From Ignavibacteria bacterium (lineage in GTDB: Bacteria; Bacteroidota; Ignavibacteria; Kapaibacteriales; UBA961): 64,000 bases of DNA. How positions within the stretch are numbered: the first letter of the stretch is position 1; every line of letters starts with the position of its first letter. The translations under genes and the position numbers were made by a program. The notes beneath the pieces were generated by a model. It was given only the letters and a program-made list of their open reading frames with translations, did no database searches and was not told where the DNA came from. Shown here piece by piece: positions 46,401 to 53,881 of the stretch. Where the stretch lies: positions 1 to 64,000 of the forward strand of contig VGWD01000004.1 of the NCBI GenBank assembly GCA_016873735.1, read 5' to 3'.

Positions 46401-47588
46401 CGCGATACGTGGATCGTCTACTGATTGACGACGTGCATCATTTCTTGAAACCAATGGCTCACTTGAAGGAGCGCCATCTGTGTCAAGCATGTCCAAAACA
46501 ACAATGCTGTCATTCTCACGAACAACAGATCCATCAGCATTTGTGATGTTAGGATTTTTGTCTGATTGATAGAATGTCAAACCCAAACCTGCTGTATCCG
46601 GATATGTACCTCTTCCATAAGGTGCCTGCACCATTTGAAGAGCTCCTCCACGGAAACGAGCCATATTGTTTAGGAATCTACAGTCAACCAACCATGTACG
46701 AACGGAGAATGATGTCAATGCACCACCAGATCCATTTGTCCACTTGAGTGTTTCTTTGTTCAAGACGATTGTGGAGTTTTTCAAAGCACCGGACAAACCG
46801 AGTGTATCATAGTAGAAACGATTGTCTACTGTGGTATCCTTACGGAAATCTTTGAAAGCCACATTTCTAAAATATGCTGCACGAGCGCCCGGCAATACAA
46901 TGATATGTCCCCATTCACGAGAATAATCATTCACAGCTTGACCGCGGAAAACGATCTCTGACCGTGTGATGTTAGGTGAGTTTCCGCCTTTTCTCTTCCA
47001 AGGTTGGAAGCGAACGACATCATCGTTCTCGAACAAGCGTGATGCCATGAACATGATGGCGCGCTCTGGAGAGATAACGCGACCACCTGCAATTGCTCCC
47101 CTTTCCGGAGTATCATTGGTATTGCTCAAATTCGAAACCCCGGTTACATTACCAGATGCATTCTCATTTAGTGTCACGTTAAAAATCACATTGCGCTTAC
47201 CATCCGCAATGCTCAACTCTGGTTTTGTGCCGATTGAAACAACACTATTACCCGTGTAATATGGGCTGTCGTTAAAATCAACACCTACCGCTGGAGCCAC
47301 AGGGTTGTATGTGGCCGACATATCACCGTCGGCAATGATACGGCCACCGACAGAGTCGATCATCCTTCCATTGTCCAAAAACACAACTTCAGTTCCCGGC
47401 TCAATAAGCAGTGTACCGGCAATCATAAGAGTACCGTTGATCTGATAAATAGAGTCCTTCAAGAAGATGCGCACATCATTCGGCGCAATTCTTCCGGAAA
47501 CTTGTACGCGCGGCTTTTGCGCATAACTGGTGCCAGCCATAAGCAATAAAGCGAATAGCATGGTACCCAGACGAAGCAAACGTCGCAT
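40470..47588 (-). CDS. Giant T9SS surface protein with beta-helix and cadherin-like domains (about 2372 aa)
   Basis: Start at 47588 fixed by GGAGG four bases upstream; signal peptide LLRLGTMLFALLLMAGTSYA. Residues about 60-1000 form a right-handed parallel beta-helix of the polymorphic-outer-membrane/pectate-lyase-fold type, with repeated GGAI/GGALY turns (for example FRGGALQM, GGAIYVDGN, GGAIYTKRN, GGAIAIHL) between about residues 313 and 876. Putative Ig/cadherin-like domains follow (WLKINPKSGLLYGTPG near 1919; TDAGGLTDLRVINLEV). The T9SS domain starts near 2293 (NPNPANETVNF) and ends GNDVVIRNVVVAR. Likely an adhesin or surface scaffold; no catalytic site is evident. Confidence 0.85.
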   Translation of the reverse strand: MRRLLRLGTMLFALLLMAGTSYAQKPRVQVSGRIAPNDVRIFLKDSIYQINGTLMIAGTLLIEPGTEVVFLDNGRMIDSVGGRIIADGDMSATYNPVAPAVGVDFNDSPYYTGNSVVSIGTKPELSIADGKRNVIFNVTLNENASGNVTGVSNLSNTNDTPERGAIAGGRVISPERAIMFMASRLFENDDVVRFQPWKRKGGNSPNITRSEIVFRGQAVNDYSREWGHIIVLPGARAAYFRNVAFKDFRKDTTVDNRFYYDTLGLSGALKNSTIVLNKETLKWTNGSGGALTSFSVRTWLVDCRFLNNMARFRGGALQMVQAPYGRGTYPDTAGLGLTFYQSDKNPNITNADGSVVRENDSIVVLDMLDTDGAPSSEPLVSRNDARRQSVDDPRIAVYLGRIRRLTFDNNRTLVAYVDTVTVGGRQILADNTVKRVKVDSTDGQPTDWKNQAWGGAMYIGGRFDDEYRRLEIGLGVNDSIRINTLNPLNDKIRFGEKDYVKFVNNKVLNLQDRLSSRGARGGGLYIGAFTSMVINGEFENNSAETPFLSPKNNADYALGGAIFHENTYGRLQIRGSSVQGTKFKNNRASSGGAIYVDGNTDPRPSPIVGGSDSRFPRIRDYGRRIDFEDNKAIAHGGAIYTKRNMTSYGAGGFINDLPLAQSYGPGFSINYLRNTAGFSGGAIAIHLPSIEPPVPAWQRVVRIVRSDFRNNSVGAIGINPTVEEKKFVRGGGALYSLNADLNLVKGTLFENNSVINGSGGAIAMINPLTSSDRMFISDADNFTVEADGTIKIGTFVSNDSMFNNKKVAAVPADVRMLTRFINNNADINPDERLMGSGTSQIGENIIDVKRYHPGYVTNPSPSGLRENGIGLGGAIYILDSVVKDRFFRKDTILFNRVRIQNNQAFTGAAVYSDNYALALVFKHSLITGNVAHSKIGRSQNLIEGPLVSGKNLASSDLAGAVLYGEIVGPIPFRSYHEAGNAIHSNDARFLIRLPDAPNTKGVLAGGYGTGNGGVDTLRGNYWGRTEANVSTILPTAQPGFANGAIQETFFVRGNGNTHLRFINRASYTDEQSTQQGPFVYNATNSQGRPGLDYNYKPIKATDIPDTLLMSGMVYDMFDKGTDIKTADYSVRRRSPIEDFAVGIPPKLRSYPLSATQSSGKVVRRMLRDPFATDSANYENGGVNLLWKELRKLQGEFAIDHRTGEFTHPIGYPLFLESRAQYNGEDINTNNDDPLVLNESVFFVINDSTGDYVRVNMKQMTDEQTTDNDGAYPREYLRGRVDFVADSAERTGTTSRVRRFYEGLVNYGGTNSLLPFIADNPVSEDSAALGSRRWEMQLDDDRTHNYGGDRVTYVNRASLPASIPNGAVTYYAGENYNSLPVRPGDYIRVVSRSVLWREGVNEAINKGISFRINGSVPGPVWTGSAVSVANPNVNPLFFTSFKDKVFVNEDISYNRASTAGQKIGRDTIFVITAIDSNKMYDPRWAMNLRNIDNNIFTQLEYTWTPLFLNGNGTFTPDTDPNTKLTGIRRWLKADTVWTNELANTHPYYGATGRIALFGKPSNPYVVPGGEYVQVTAQNWAPNFRGTDAIRALNLTDAAKNALMGTSLSGAELEAAFTKNVVSKFIYLYPSYYHAQSYDSENARFANQDTVDFGNATRITYRFSIHVIDSAPVFKPTLLTSATCAAAGASQNLFVANVTDSLRFFVDFETDDEAEDLASIAEGWDFRYGRTSYSFESKAIRPSDDLATDELSQTKPSWMADSYLFTATGQPSSFGFDFTTLGHLNARVQRAQAITMLTPKDAVARVNGGLNTDTTITIVVNDGHSGVSYLTKRIFINVSPEIRTTSLPKAKEDLDYNPALLDFTKRIEYFDPNFGQTQTFELIYTDEARPSVPKDPCFAEAGVWDLTNVKTTPKWLKINPKSGLLYGTPGVKDAPRIGAGAEKVTVLITDAGGLTDLRVINLEVEETNHKPRTITSPAIRCIANGESYEDSIMVGDIDLLRETPSEAKESITVSIDPPIGNLTLEPSVINGSKPDSAAALNNKITIKSNGPLNIPSNLITDGKVTIRIKADDGTDQTYYTFKVNVSDVTDFVTIIRVQNNAGAYQDLSFGTARNATTGEKEPDAGKLDANYCEFELPPFPPTDVFDARWTIIKTNGIHRNIFPTAVSGDKSTTMYKARFQSGAELGNTSPATPITLTWKMSTVPSRTDSRRNPSGGSWRIMDGGSFDYFQYDMATGTGKKNALIDAEATGDDFKITIKPDFINSFVILYDHASNVNEDQPTSVMGQSLVSEANPNPANETVNFAITSSRENVSVQVFDLLGNIVNTFNADLGVGTSNVSWNTRYSNGSPVAPGVYTVKLTIGNDVVIRNVVVAR

Positions 47589-47631
47589 AATACCTCCGTT
47601 TGTTAAATAATACTTTAAAACTGTATTGTAT

Positions 47632-47647
47632 TTGTCATTTTTTGTCA
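47632..47647. promoter_or_regulatory. Pair of TTGTCA hexamers upstream of the giant surface protein
   Basis: TTGTCA at 47632 and 47642 (10-base step) on the plus strand, 44-59 bases upstream of the giant T9SS gene. Same hexamer as the array at 17310-17376. On the coding strand they read TGACAA and one could act as a -35 element. Weak alone. Confidence 0.3.
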
Positions 47648-47687
47648 TAATTCAATCGTATAGACACTAATATCAGGTTAATTTAAA

Positions 47688-48413
47688 TCAATTTTCGTGC
47701 CAACCAAGGCGGGCCAAGCCCATTTTTGCCTCATTGGTATAATCAGAGCCGGAATTCTTTGCAACAAGACCCTTCATGACTGTTATTGCTTTTTCTTTTG
47801 CAGTGCCCGAACCACCGGCCGATGCCTTCTCATAGTTCAAAGCCGCGAACAATGCATAACGCTCATATAATGGACTATCTTTTGCACCTGCAGCAGCTTC
47901 ATATAATGTAGCTGCTTCTTCATAATTCTTCATTTCTTCATTGCATGCTGCCAATCCTGCCTTTCCACCTGCGCTGACAGTTTGATCGTCGCTTCCGGCC
48001 GCAGATTCAAAATATGGCATTGCTTCGGAATATTTGCCAATATTCAAAAGTGAAGTGCCTGCATACAAAGCAGAGAATGCACCTGCAGGCGTACCACCAT
48101 ATTCACTCACGATTGCCTTCAATCCTATGACCTTTCCACCACGAATTGAACGAGCAGGATCGCCATCCAGAGCTTTTTGGAATTGACCAGTCTCATAATA
48201 CGATGATATTCTAGACAGTGCAGTCATGGCTTCTTCATTCGTTGTTTCCTGCATTCCGGAATAAAAATAATATCCGAAACCTATCGCAAGAATACCCACC
48301 AACACATATCCAAACATCTTAAGCTTGGCAATCAATGCATCTTGCTCAGGAATTTCTTCTCTCACATTCCAACCATTTTCGGTTGTTTCGATTGTTGATT
48401 CAATTTCTGACAT
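47688..48413 (-). CDS. Membrane-anchored tetratricopeptide-like protein (YfgM-like)
   Basis: A 241-residue protein. One N-terminal membrane helix (LKMFGYVLVGILAIGFGYYF, about 31-50) is followed by TPR-like helical repeats (GAFSALYAGTSLLNIGKYSE; AACNEEMKNYEEAATLYEAA; GKAGLAAC). This matches the YfgM/TPR_21 group, inner-membrane proteins with a periplasmic TPR domain that assist the SecYEG export pathway and outer-membrane biogenesis. The family link is by shape. It lies between the giant surface protein and the tRNA gene. Confidence 0.72.
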   Translation of the reverse strand: MSEIESTIETTENGWNVREEIPEQDALIAKLKMFGYVLVGILAIGFGYYFYSGMQETTNEEAMTALSRISSYYETGQFQKALDGDPARSIRGGKVIGLKAIVSEYGGTPAGAFSALYAGTSLLNIGKYSEAMPYFESAAGSDDQTVSAGGKAGLAACNEEMKNYEEAATLYEAAAGAKDSPLYERYALFAALNYEKASAGGSGTAKEKAITVMKGLVAKNSGSDYTNEAKMGLARLGWHEN

Positions 48414-48448
48414 AATATCGTAAAGCTTTTGAATTCATATTGTTACTG

Positions 48449-48522
48449 CGCGCCCGAAGGGAGTCGAACCCCTAACCTTTGGAACCGGAATCCAATGCTC
48501 TATCCGGTTGAGCTACGAGCGC
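48449..48522 (-). tRNA. tRNA-Arg (anticodon CCG)
   Basis: Minus-strand 74-nt tRNA. Seven-base acceptor GCGCTCG pairs with CGGGCGC; D-arm stem GCTC/GAGC; anticodon arm TTGGA-TTCCGGT-TCCAA giving anticodon CCG for CGG; T-arm AGGGG-TTCGACT-CCCTT. The 3' CCA is not encoded. A promoter matching TTG-N19-TATATTTG lies 31 bases upstream. Confidence 0.97.
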
Positions 48523-48552
48523 AACATACTAAACAGACTCCTAGTAGTCGGG

Positions 48553-48582
48553 CAAATATATGTTTTTTGGTGGATAATACAA
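48553..48582 (-). promoter_or_regulatory. Bacteroidota-type promoter of tRNA-Arg
   Basis: On the minus strand, TTG (48580-48582), 19 bases, then TATATTTG (48553-48560). With the rfbB and left-edge promoters this is the third full match to the same pattern in the window. Confidence 0.6.
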
Positions 48583-48714
48583 CGAAATTTAATGCAGCAA
48601 GTTTTGAGTTGTGATTTCACCCTGAAAAAAATGTTGATTGTGGAAAAAAGTGTCAGATTTATTTCACAGTGTGAGATACCTTTCCCTATTCCTTCATCAC
48701 ATCTTCTTTAGACG

Positions 48715-48746
48715 AAAAAAGCCCGACCCAATTAAAAGACAGGCTT
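48715..48746 (-). terminator. Terminator of the E1 dehydrogenase gene
   Basis: On the minus strand AAAGCC pairs with GGCTTT, followed by a run of T (GGCTTTTTTC). It lies about 20 bases after the E1 stop codon. Confidence 0.65.
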
Positions 48747-48764
48747 TACTATATGGCTTTTTCT

Positions 48765-50990
48765 TTAATAATTCGCGGTTTTTACAATTTCGTTTTTGAT
48801 ATCGGCAAGATTTAACAGAATTGCCGCTTCAAGTGATTTGGCAAAGCCGACCGGAACATCCTTGCTTGCCACTCTGCCTACCGGTGCATCAAGAATTGAG
48901 AAAAGCTCTGAAGTGATGCTTGCCGAAATTTCTCCTCCGATTCCACCTGACAAATAATGCTCATGCGCAATGACAACCCTATTTGTCTTTCGCACAGATT
49001 GAAATACGGTAGTTCTATCCCATGGTTTGAGTGATCGTAAATCAATCACTTCACATGAGATACCTTGCTCGGCAAATAATTCATCAGCCGCTTTCATTGC
49101 CATGTGAATTGTATTGCCATAAGATATTAATGTTACATCGGTGCCTTGACGACGAATTCTTGCTTTACCGAATGGCACGATGAAATCATCTCCGGGAAGT
49201 GATGTTGAGCTTGGTCTGTAATTGTAAAGAAACTTCGGCTCAAGAAACATTGTCACACCACGTGATCGGATGGAATTACGCATGAGTCCAATCGCATCGT
49301 CTGCGAATGCGGGGCAAACAACTCTGATTCCGGGTATCGCTGCCAAGAGTGCATCAAGATTTTGAGAATGATATAATCCGCCTTGAATATATCCACCACT
49401 GGCTAGACGAATCGTGATATTGGGAGAGAATTGTCCGCGATTTCTCCAATAGTCATGAGAACATTCAATCAATTGCTCCATTGCAGGCCAAAAATAATCA
49501 GCGAATTCAGCGCCTTCGACAACCACGCGAATATCATCGCGATATCTCGAGAATCCATTTGCAGTTCCTACGATATAATCTTCGGCAATCGGAGCATTGA
49601 AAATTCGATCATTTCCGAATTCATCCAACATGCCTTTGGGAACATTGAAAATTCCTTGCTTATTCACCGAAGCAACATCTTGACCCCACAAATAGGTATG
49701 TGGATTTTTTTGGAACTCCTGCTTCATCGCAATATTGATTCCTTCACGGAATGTATACTGCTGAGCATCAGGATCATTAACAAAATTATATTCCGAACGA
49801 TCGTCATAACCTACTGCATCTTCCGGCATCAGATAATCAAGATAACTCGAGCCAGATGGATCGGGCGCTATTTCGGCTATGTCTGCGGCTGCAAAAATCG
49901 CCTGCTTGTTTTCTTCTTCGATGGCAAGCAATTCCTTCTCTGTTGCTAGCTTCTTTGCTAGTATCGCATTCCTGAAAGCAGGAAGTGGATCTCTTTCTTT
50001 CATTTCCTGAATTTCTTCCGGTGTGCGATACAATTCATGATTATCGGAATTGGAATGAGAACCTATGCGGTCGCAATCTGCATGTAGAAATACAGGACCC
50101 GCACCGGACAATGCATAATCACGTGCCTCCTTCAATGCACGATACGAATCAAACACATCGCGTCCATCACAATTGATGATCTTCAAGTGTTTGAATCCTG
50201 TGAAATTGTCAGAAACGACAAGGTTTGCTGTTTGCTCATGCAATGGAACCGATATTCCGAACTTATTATTCTGAATGACAAATATCACCGGTAATTTTTC
50301 ACGTGATGCACCATTCACAGCTTCATAGAAGTACCCTTCGGAACAGGCGGAATCACCTCCGGAATAATACACCACTTCATCGCCTTTGAATTTCTTCACT
50401 GCTCTTGCCAATCCCGCTGCATGCAATGAATGATTGCCTGTACATGATGAAACATTTTGTATGCCGATTGATGGTTTTGCGAAGTGATTGCTCATGTGAC
50501 GTCCACCACCTGCAACATCACCATCCTTGCTCAAGCCATTCAAAATGATTTCTTCAATCGTGATCCCACCGGAAAGGGAAGTCATCAAATCACGGTAATA
50601 AGGAAAGAGGTAATCTTTGTTCTGACGGAAGATTTGTCCGAGAGCTATTTGTATGCCGTCATGTCCGGCACATGGAGCATGATATGACCAACCTTTTGCC
50701 ATCTTCAAATACAAAGCAGCTTTCTCATCCAAGCGTCTACCAAGATGTTGCAATTTGTACCAAGACATGATGGTTTTCTTGTCGAACCCTTTCATGTCAA
50801 ATGTGCTGAACTGACCTTTCTTAACAGATGATTTTTTTGCTATGGGTTTGGCTATTGTCTTTTTCACAATAGCTTTTTTCTTCGAAGTAGGTGATGATTG
50901 CGTTTTTTTCGAAGCGACAGTTTTCGCTTGAACTTTTTTCGTGCTCGAGGTTTTCGACTTCATCTTGGATTTGGTGGCAGTCTTGGCCAT
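48765..50990 (-). CDS. Fused 2-oxoacid dehydrogenase E1 (alpha and beta) with a lysine-rich N-terminal tail
   Basis: A 741-residue fused E1 (branched-chain or pyruvate dehydrogenase type) catalysing TPP-dependent decarboxylation and transfer to lipoyl-E2. The E1-alpha part (about 75-400) carries HAPCAGHDGIQIALG and the TPP motif SGGDSACSEG ... NN; the E1-beta part (from about 415) has TFREGINIAMKQEFQKNPHT and EGAEFADYFWPAMEQL. The C-terminal HEHYLSGGIGGEI is the family block. The first 59 residues are unlike any E1: 20 Lys, many Ser/Thr/Ala, no Asp or Glu. Lipoate is made by lipA in this window. AGGA precedes the start. Confidence 0.9.
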   Translation of the reverse strand: MAKTATKSKMKSKTSSTKKVQAKTVASKKTQSSPTSKKKAIVKKTIAKPIAKKSSVKKGQFSTFDMKGFDKKTIMSWYKLQHLGRRLDEKAALYLKMAKGWSYHAPCAGHDGIQIALGQIFRQNKDYLFPYYRDLMTSLSGGITIEEIILNGLSKDGDVAGGGRHMSNHFAKPSIGIQNVSSCTGNHSLHAAGLARAVKKFKGDEVVYYSGGDSACSEGYFYEAVNGASREKLPVIFVIQNNKFGISVPLHEQTANLVVSDNFTGFKHLKIINCDGRDVFDSYRALKEARDYALSGAGPVFLHADCDRIGSHSNSDNHELYRTPEEIQEMKERDPLPAFRNAILAKKLATEKELLAIEEENKQAIFAAADIAEIAPDPSGSSYLDYLMPEDAVGYDDRSEYNFVNDPDAQQYTFREGINIAMKQEFQKNPHTYLWGQDVASVNKQGIFNVPKGMLDEFGNDRIFNAPIAEDYIVGTANGFSRYRDDIRVVVEGAEFADYFWPAMEQLIECSHDYWRNRGQFSPNITIRLASGGYIQGGLYHSQNLDALLAAIPGIRVVCPAFADDAIGLMRNSIRSRGVTMFLEPKFLYNYRPSSTSLPGDDFIVPFGKARIRRQGTDVTLISYGNTIHMAMKAADELFAEQGISCEVIDLRSLKPWDRTTVFQSVRKTNRVVIAHEHYLSGGIGGEISASITSELFSILDAPVGRVASKDVPVGFAKSLEAAILLNLADIKNEIVKTANY

Positions 50991-51031
50991 ACTATTTTCT
51001 ATCCTGTATTTGAATTCTACATATTGTTCAA

Positions 51032-51949
51032 TCAGACATAAGTCAACCAGCCATGTTCATCTTTTCCATCTTGTATGATGGCATAAAATGCCTGCTGTAT
51101 GTGCTTAGTCACGGGGCCAACTATTCCATCATTCACCGAAATTCTATCAACAGAACGAACCGGTGTGATCTCAACCGCAGTTCCCGTAAAGAAAATTTCA
51201 TCCGCGGTGTATAACACTGCTCGAGGAACAGTTGTTTCTCGTACTTCATATCCAAGGTCTTTAGCAATGGTAATTGCAGTATGTCTGGTGATTCCTTCCA
51301 AGATGGATGATGACATCGGCGGTGTGTAAATCACGCCATCATTCACAAAGAAAATATTTTCACCACTGCCTTCTCCAACATTTCCATTTATATCCAATCC
51401 GATGCCTTCGGAATAACCATTCATGATTGCTTCCATGCGAATCAATTGCGAACTCAAATAATTGCCGGATGCTTTGGACACCGCAGGCAATGTATTGTTA
51501 TGCAATCGCTGCCAGGAAGAAACACAAACATCAACACCATTGTCTATTGCCTCTTTTCCGAGATATACACCCCATTCCCAACAAGCAATTGACACATCAA
51601 TTGGACAGTTAAGGGGATATACTCCGAGATTTTCATAACCGCGATAAGCGATTGGACGTATATAGCAAGATTCCAAACCATTTTTGCGAACAAGTTCTTT
51701 TGTTGCTTCGCACATTTGATCAATGGTATATGGCATCTCACCACGATACAATTTCACGGATTGCTGAAGTCTTTTCAAGTGCTCACGCAATCTGAAAATT
51801 CCTGTGCCATTGGGTGTTTTATAGGCACGAATTCCTTCGAACCAACCCGAGCCATAATGCACGACATGTGACAATACATGAATGGTAGCTTTGTCCCAAT
51901 CAACAAATTCGCCATTCATCCATATATAAGGGGTTTTAGGAAGTGCCAT
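51032..51949 (-). CDS. ilvE: Branched-chain amino acid aminotransferase
   Basis: A 305-residue PLP class IV aminotransferase transferring amino groups between branched-chain amino acids and 2-oxoglutarate. The N-terminal WMNGEFVDWDKATIHVLSHV and YGSGWFEGIRAY match the BCAT family; the PLP lysine is in SKASGNYLSSQL. The C-terminal SSILEGITRHTAI is present. I use the ATG at 51949 (MALPKTPY); a longer frame from 51985 would overlap gatB. Grouping with E1 suggests shared branched-chain metabolism. Confidence 0.95.
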   Translation of the reverse strand: MALPKTPYIWMNGEFVDWDKATIHVLSHVVHYGSGWFEGIRAYKTPNGTGIFRLREHLKRLQQSVKLYRGEMPYTIDQMCEATKELVRKNGLESCYIRPIAYRGYENLGVYPLNCPIDVSIACWEWGVYLGKEAIDNGVDVCVSSWQRLHNNTLPAVSKASGNYLSSQLIRMEAIMNGYSEGIGLDINGNVGEGSGENIFFVNDGVIYTPPMSSSILEGITRHTAITIAKDLGYEVRETTVPRAVLYTADEIFFTGTAVEITPVRSVDRISVNDGIVGPVTKHIQQAFYAIIQDGKDEHGWLTYV

Positions 51950-51956
51950 GTGTATC

Positions 51957-53471
51957 TCACTGTAAATGTTGTGTGAGCAATTCATTCACCAATCTGGGAT
52001 TTGCTTTGCCACCGGAAGCTTTCATCACTTTACTAATGAAATATCCCATCAAATTATTCTTGCCTGAACGGTACTTTTCAATATTTTCTTCTTCACCTTC
52101 AAGTGCGGAAAGTACAATTCGCTCAACCTCTTCGCGGTCAGAGATCTGCATCAATCCTTTTTGCGATACATATTCATTTGGAGAAATTCCGGTTGAAACA
52201 TATTCCGCAAACACTTCCTTCGCAATCTTGCTGCTGATTTTCTCATCGGCAAACAAATCAACTATTTCTGCAATGGCCTTCGGCTGAATCATCTCTGCTT
52301 GTGTAATGCCCACTTTGCGATCAGACAAAATCTTGAGAATCTCAGTCAAAACCCAATTGCTTACAAATTTATAACGCTCTTTACTCTGAACTGACAATAG
52401 GGAACATGTATATTCAAAAAATAATGCTAAATCCTTATCCTCAGTCAAAATTCCCGAATCATAACCGGGAATTCCATAGTGTTGTTGCAAACGTAATTTC
52501 ATGGCAAGAGGCAATTCCGGCAATTGATCCTTTTGATGGGCAATCATCGTTTCTTCTATGCGAACATATCCCAGGTCCGGCTCCTGAAAATAACGATAAT
52601 CATGGGCTTGTTCCTTTGATCGCATTTCTTTGGTACACTGTTCAGAAGCTTCCCACTGCATGGTTACCTGTCGAACCTCGCCACCGGATTCAATCAAGGC
52701 AATATGGCGCTCAATTTCATAGGATATGGCTTTTTCAACATTTCTAAAACTGTTGAGGTTTTTTATCTCCGTCTTGGTTCCCAAAACGGAATTTCCCTTC
52801 AAACGAACCGATACATTCGCATCACATCGCAATGAGCCTTCTTCAAGATTTCCATCGCAAATGCCAAGATATCTCACCAGTTGCCTCATCGTCACCATAT
52901 ATCGATATGCCTCTGCCGCTGATCGCATATCCGGCTCACTGACAATTTCCAAGAGTGGCATTCCTGCACGATTAAAGTCGACCAATGTGTCTATGTCTAT
53001 GTCATGCAACGACTTACCGGCATCTTCTTCCAAATGTATCCTCGTGATGCCTATCTGCTTCATGGAACCTTCTTCAATTTCTATGGTTACATTGCCTTGA
53101 TAGCAAATCGGATCATTGAATTGTGTTATTTGATATCCTTTCGAAAGATCAGGATAGAAATAGTTTTTACGAGCAAAAGCTGATATCGGTCTAATGGAAC
53201 ATTGTGTTGCAAGTCCAAGCAAAACAGCCATTTCCACATGTTTTGTGTTCAGCACGGGTAATGTTCCGGGATGCCCAAGACATATGGGGCATACCGTGGC
53301 ATTGGGAATATCGCTATATCCGGCTTTACAAGAACAAAATGCCTTCCTATTTGTCAATAACTGTGCATGCAATTCCAACCCGATGACCGGCTCATATTTT
53401 GCAAGTATTTCAGGAGATATGTCGGGCATGCAAAAAATTGGCAAAGAAATGGTGAAATGAAAATCAAGCAT
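51957..53471 (-). CDS. gatB: Asp/Glu-tRNA amidotransferase subunit B
   Basis: A 504-residue GatB, the kinase/phosphotransfer subunit of GatCAB that converts misacylated Glu-tRNA-Gln or Asp-tRNA-Asn. The N-terminal YEPVIGLELHAQL, the zinc-site cysteines in FCSCKAGY and VCPICLGHPGTLP, and the C-terminal YqeY-like tail domain are present. Length is normal to slightly long; an internal ATG at 53429 is a possible alternative start. A TAATTTTG promoter element lies upstream. gatA and gatC are not in this window. Confidence 0.95.
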   Translation of the reverse strand: MLDFHFTISLPIFCMPDISPEILAKYEPVIGLELHAQLLTNRKAFCSCKAGYSDIPNATVCPICLGHPGTLPVLNTKHVEMAVLLGLATQCSIRPISAFARKNYFYPDLSKGYQITQFNDPICYQGNVTIEIEEGSMKQIGITRIHLEEDAGKSLHDIDIDTLVDFNRAGMPLLEIVSEPDMRSAAEAYRYMVTMRQLVRYLGICDGNLEEGSLRCDANVSVRLKGNSVLGTKTEIKNLNSFRNVEKAISYEIERHIALIESGGEVRQVTMQWEASEQCTKEMRSKEQAHDYRYFQEPDLGYVRIEETMIAHQKDQLPELPLAMKLRLQQHYGIPGYDSGILTEDKDLALFFEYTCSLLSVQSKERYKFVSNWVLTEILKILSDRKVGITQAEMIQPKAIAEIVDLFADEKISSKIAKEVFAEYVSTGISPNEYVSQKGLMQISDREEVERIVLSALEGEEENIEKYRSGKNNLMGYFISKVMKASGGKANPRLVNELLTQHLQ

Positions 53472-53498
53472 CTGTGAAAAGACGCATGGAAATTACCG

Positions 53499-53506
53499 CA
53501 AAATTA
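53499..53506 (-). promoter_or_regulatory. TAnnTTTG promoter element of gatB
   Basis: TAATTTTG on the minus strand, 27 bases before the gatB start. The upstream TTG partner is not clear. Confidence 0.4.
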
Positions 53507-53583
53507 GTTTTTTTTACGCATATTTGCGCCCTCACTGCGCAATCTTGTCTATTTACCACTAACAAAATAAAAGTAGAAGCCCT

Positions 53584-53823
53584 ATGTTTTGGACACCTGA
53601 ACTTGCATATACGCTCGAAGACGCTCCGTGGCCTGCAACCAAAGATGAATTGATCGACTATGCAGAAAGAACCGGGGCACCATCCCAAGTATTGGAAAAC
53701 CTCTATGAATTGGATGATAATGATGAATTGCATGAAGGCATAGAGGATCTCTGGCCGGAATTCGAGAACAATAATGATACATTGTTCTTTGATGATGAAG
53801 ATGAAGACAGTTATTATGACTGA
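53584..53823 (+). CDS. DUF2795 family protein
   Basis: A 79-residue acidic protein matching DUF2795: WPATKDELIDYAERTGAPSQ, then VLENLYELDD and the conserved Trp of IEDLWPEF. The C-terminal third is almost all Asp, Glu and Asn. Function in this family is unknown. It starts just after the divergent gatB promoter. Confidence 0.85.
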   Translation: MFWTPELAYTLEDAPWPATKDELIDYAERTGAPSQVLENLYELDDNDELHEGIEDLWPEFENNNDTLFFDDEDEDSYYD

Positions 53824-53881
53824 TCTGATTATCCAGAACTTTATGCTACTCACATTTCATGGGTGAACCACAGAGAACTTT

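Noticed and set aside
40470-47588. The repetitive GGAI stretches as a CRISPR-like or tandem DNA repeat
   Set aside because: The repetition is at the protein-turn level with varied DNA, not exact direct repeats, and there are no spacers.
33424-47588. The surface island as a prophage or transposon
   Set aside because: No integrase, transposase, terminal repeats or phage structural genes were seen; the proteins have Bacteroidota sorting domains.
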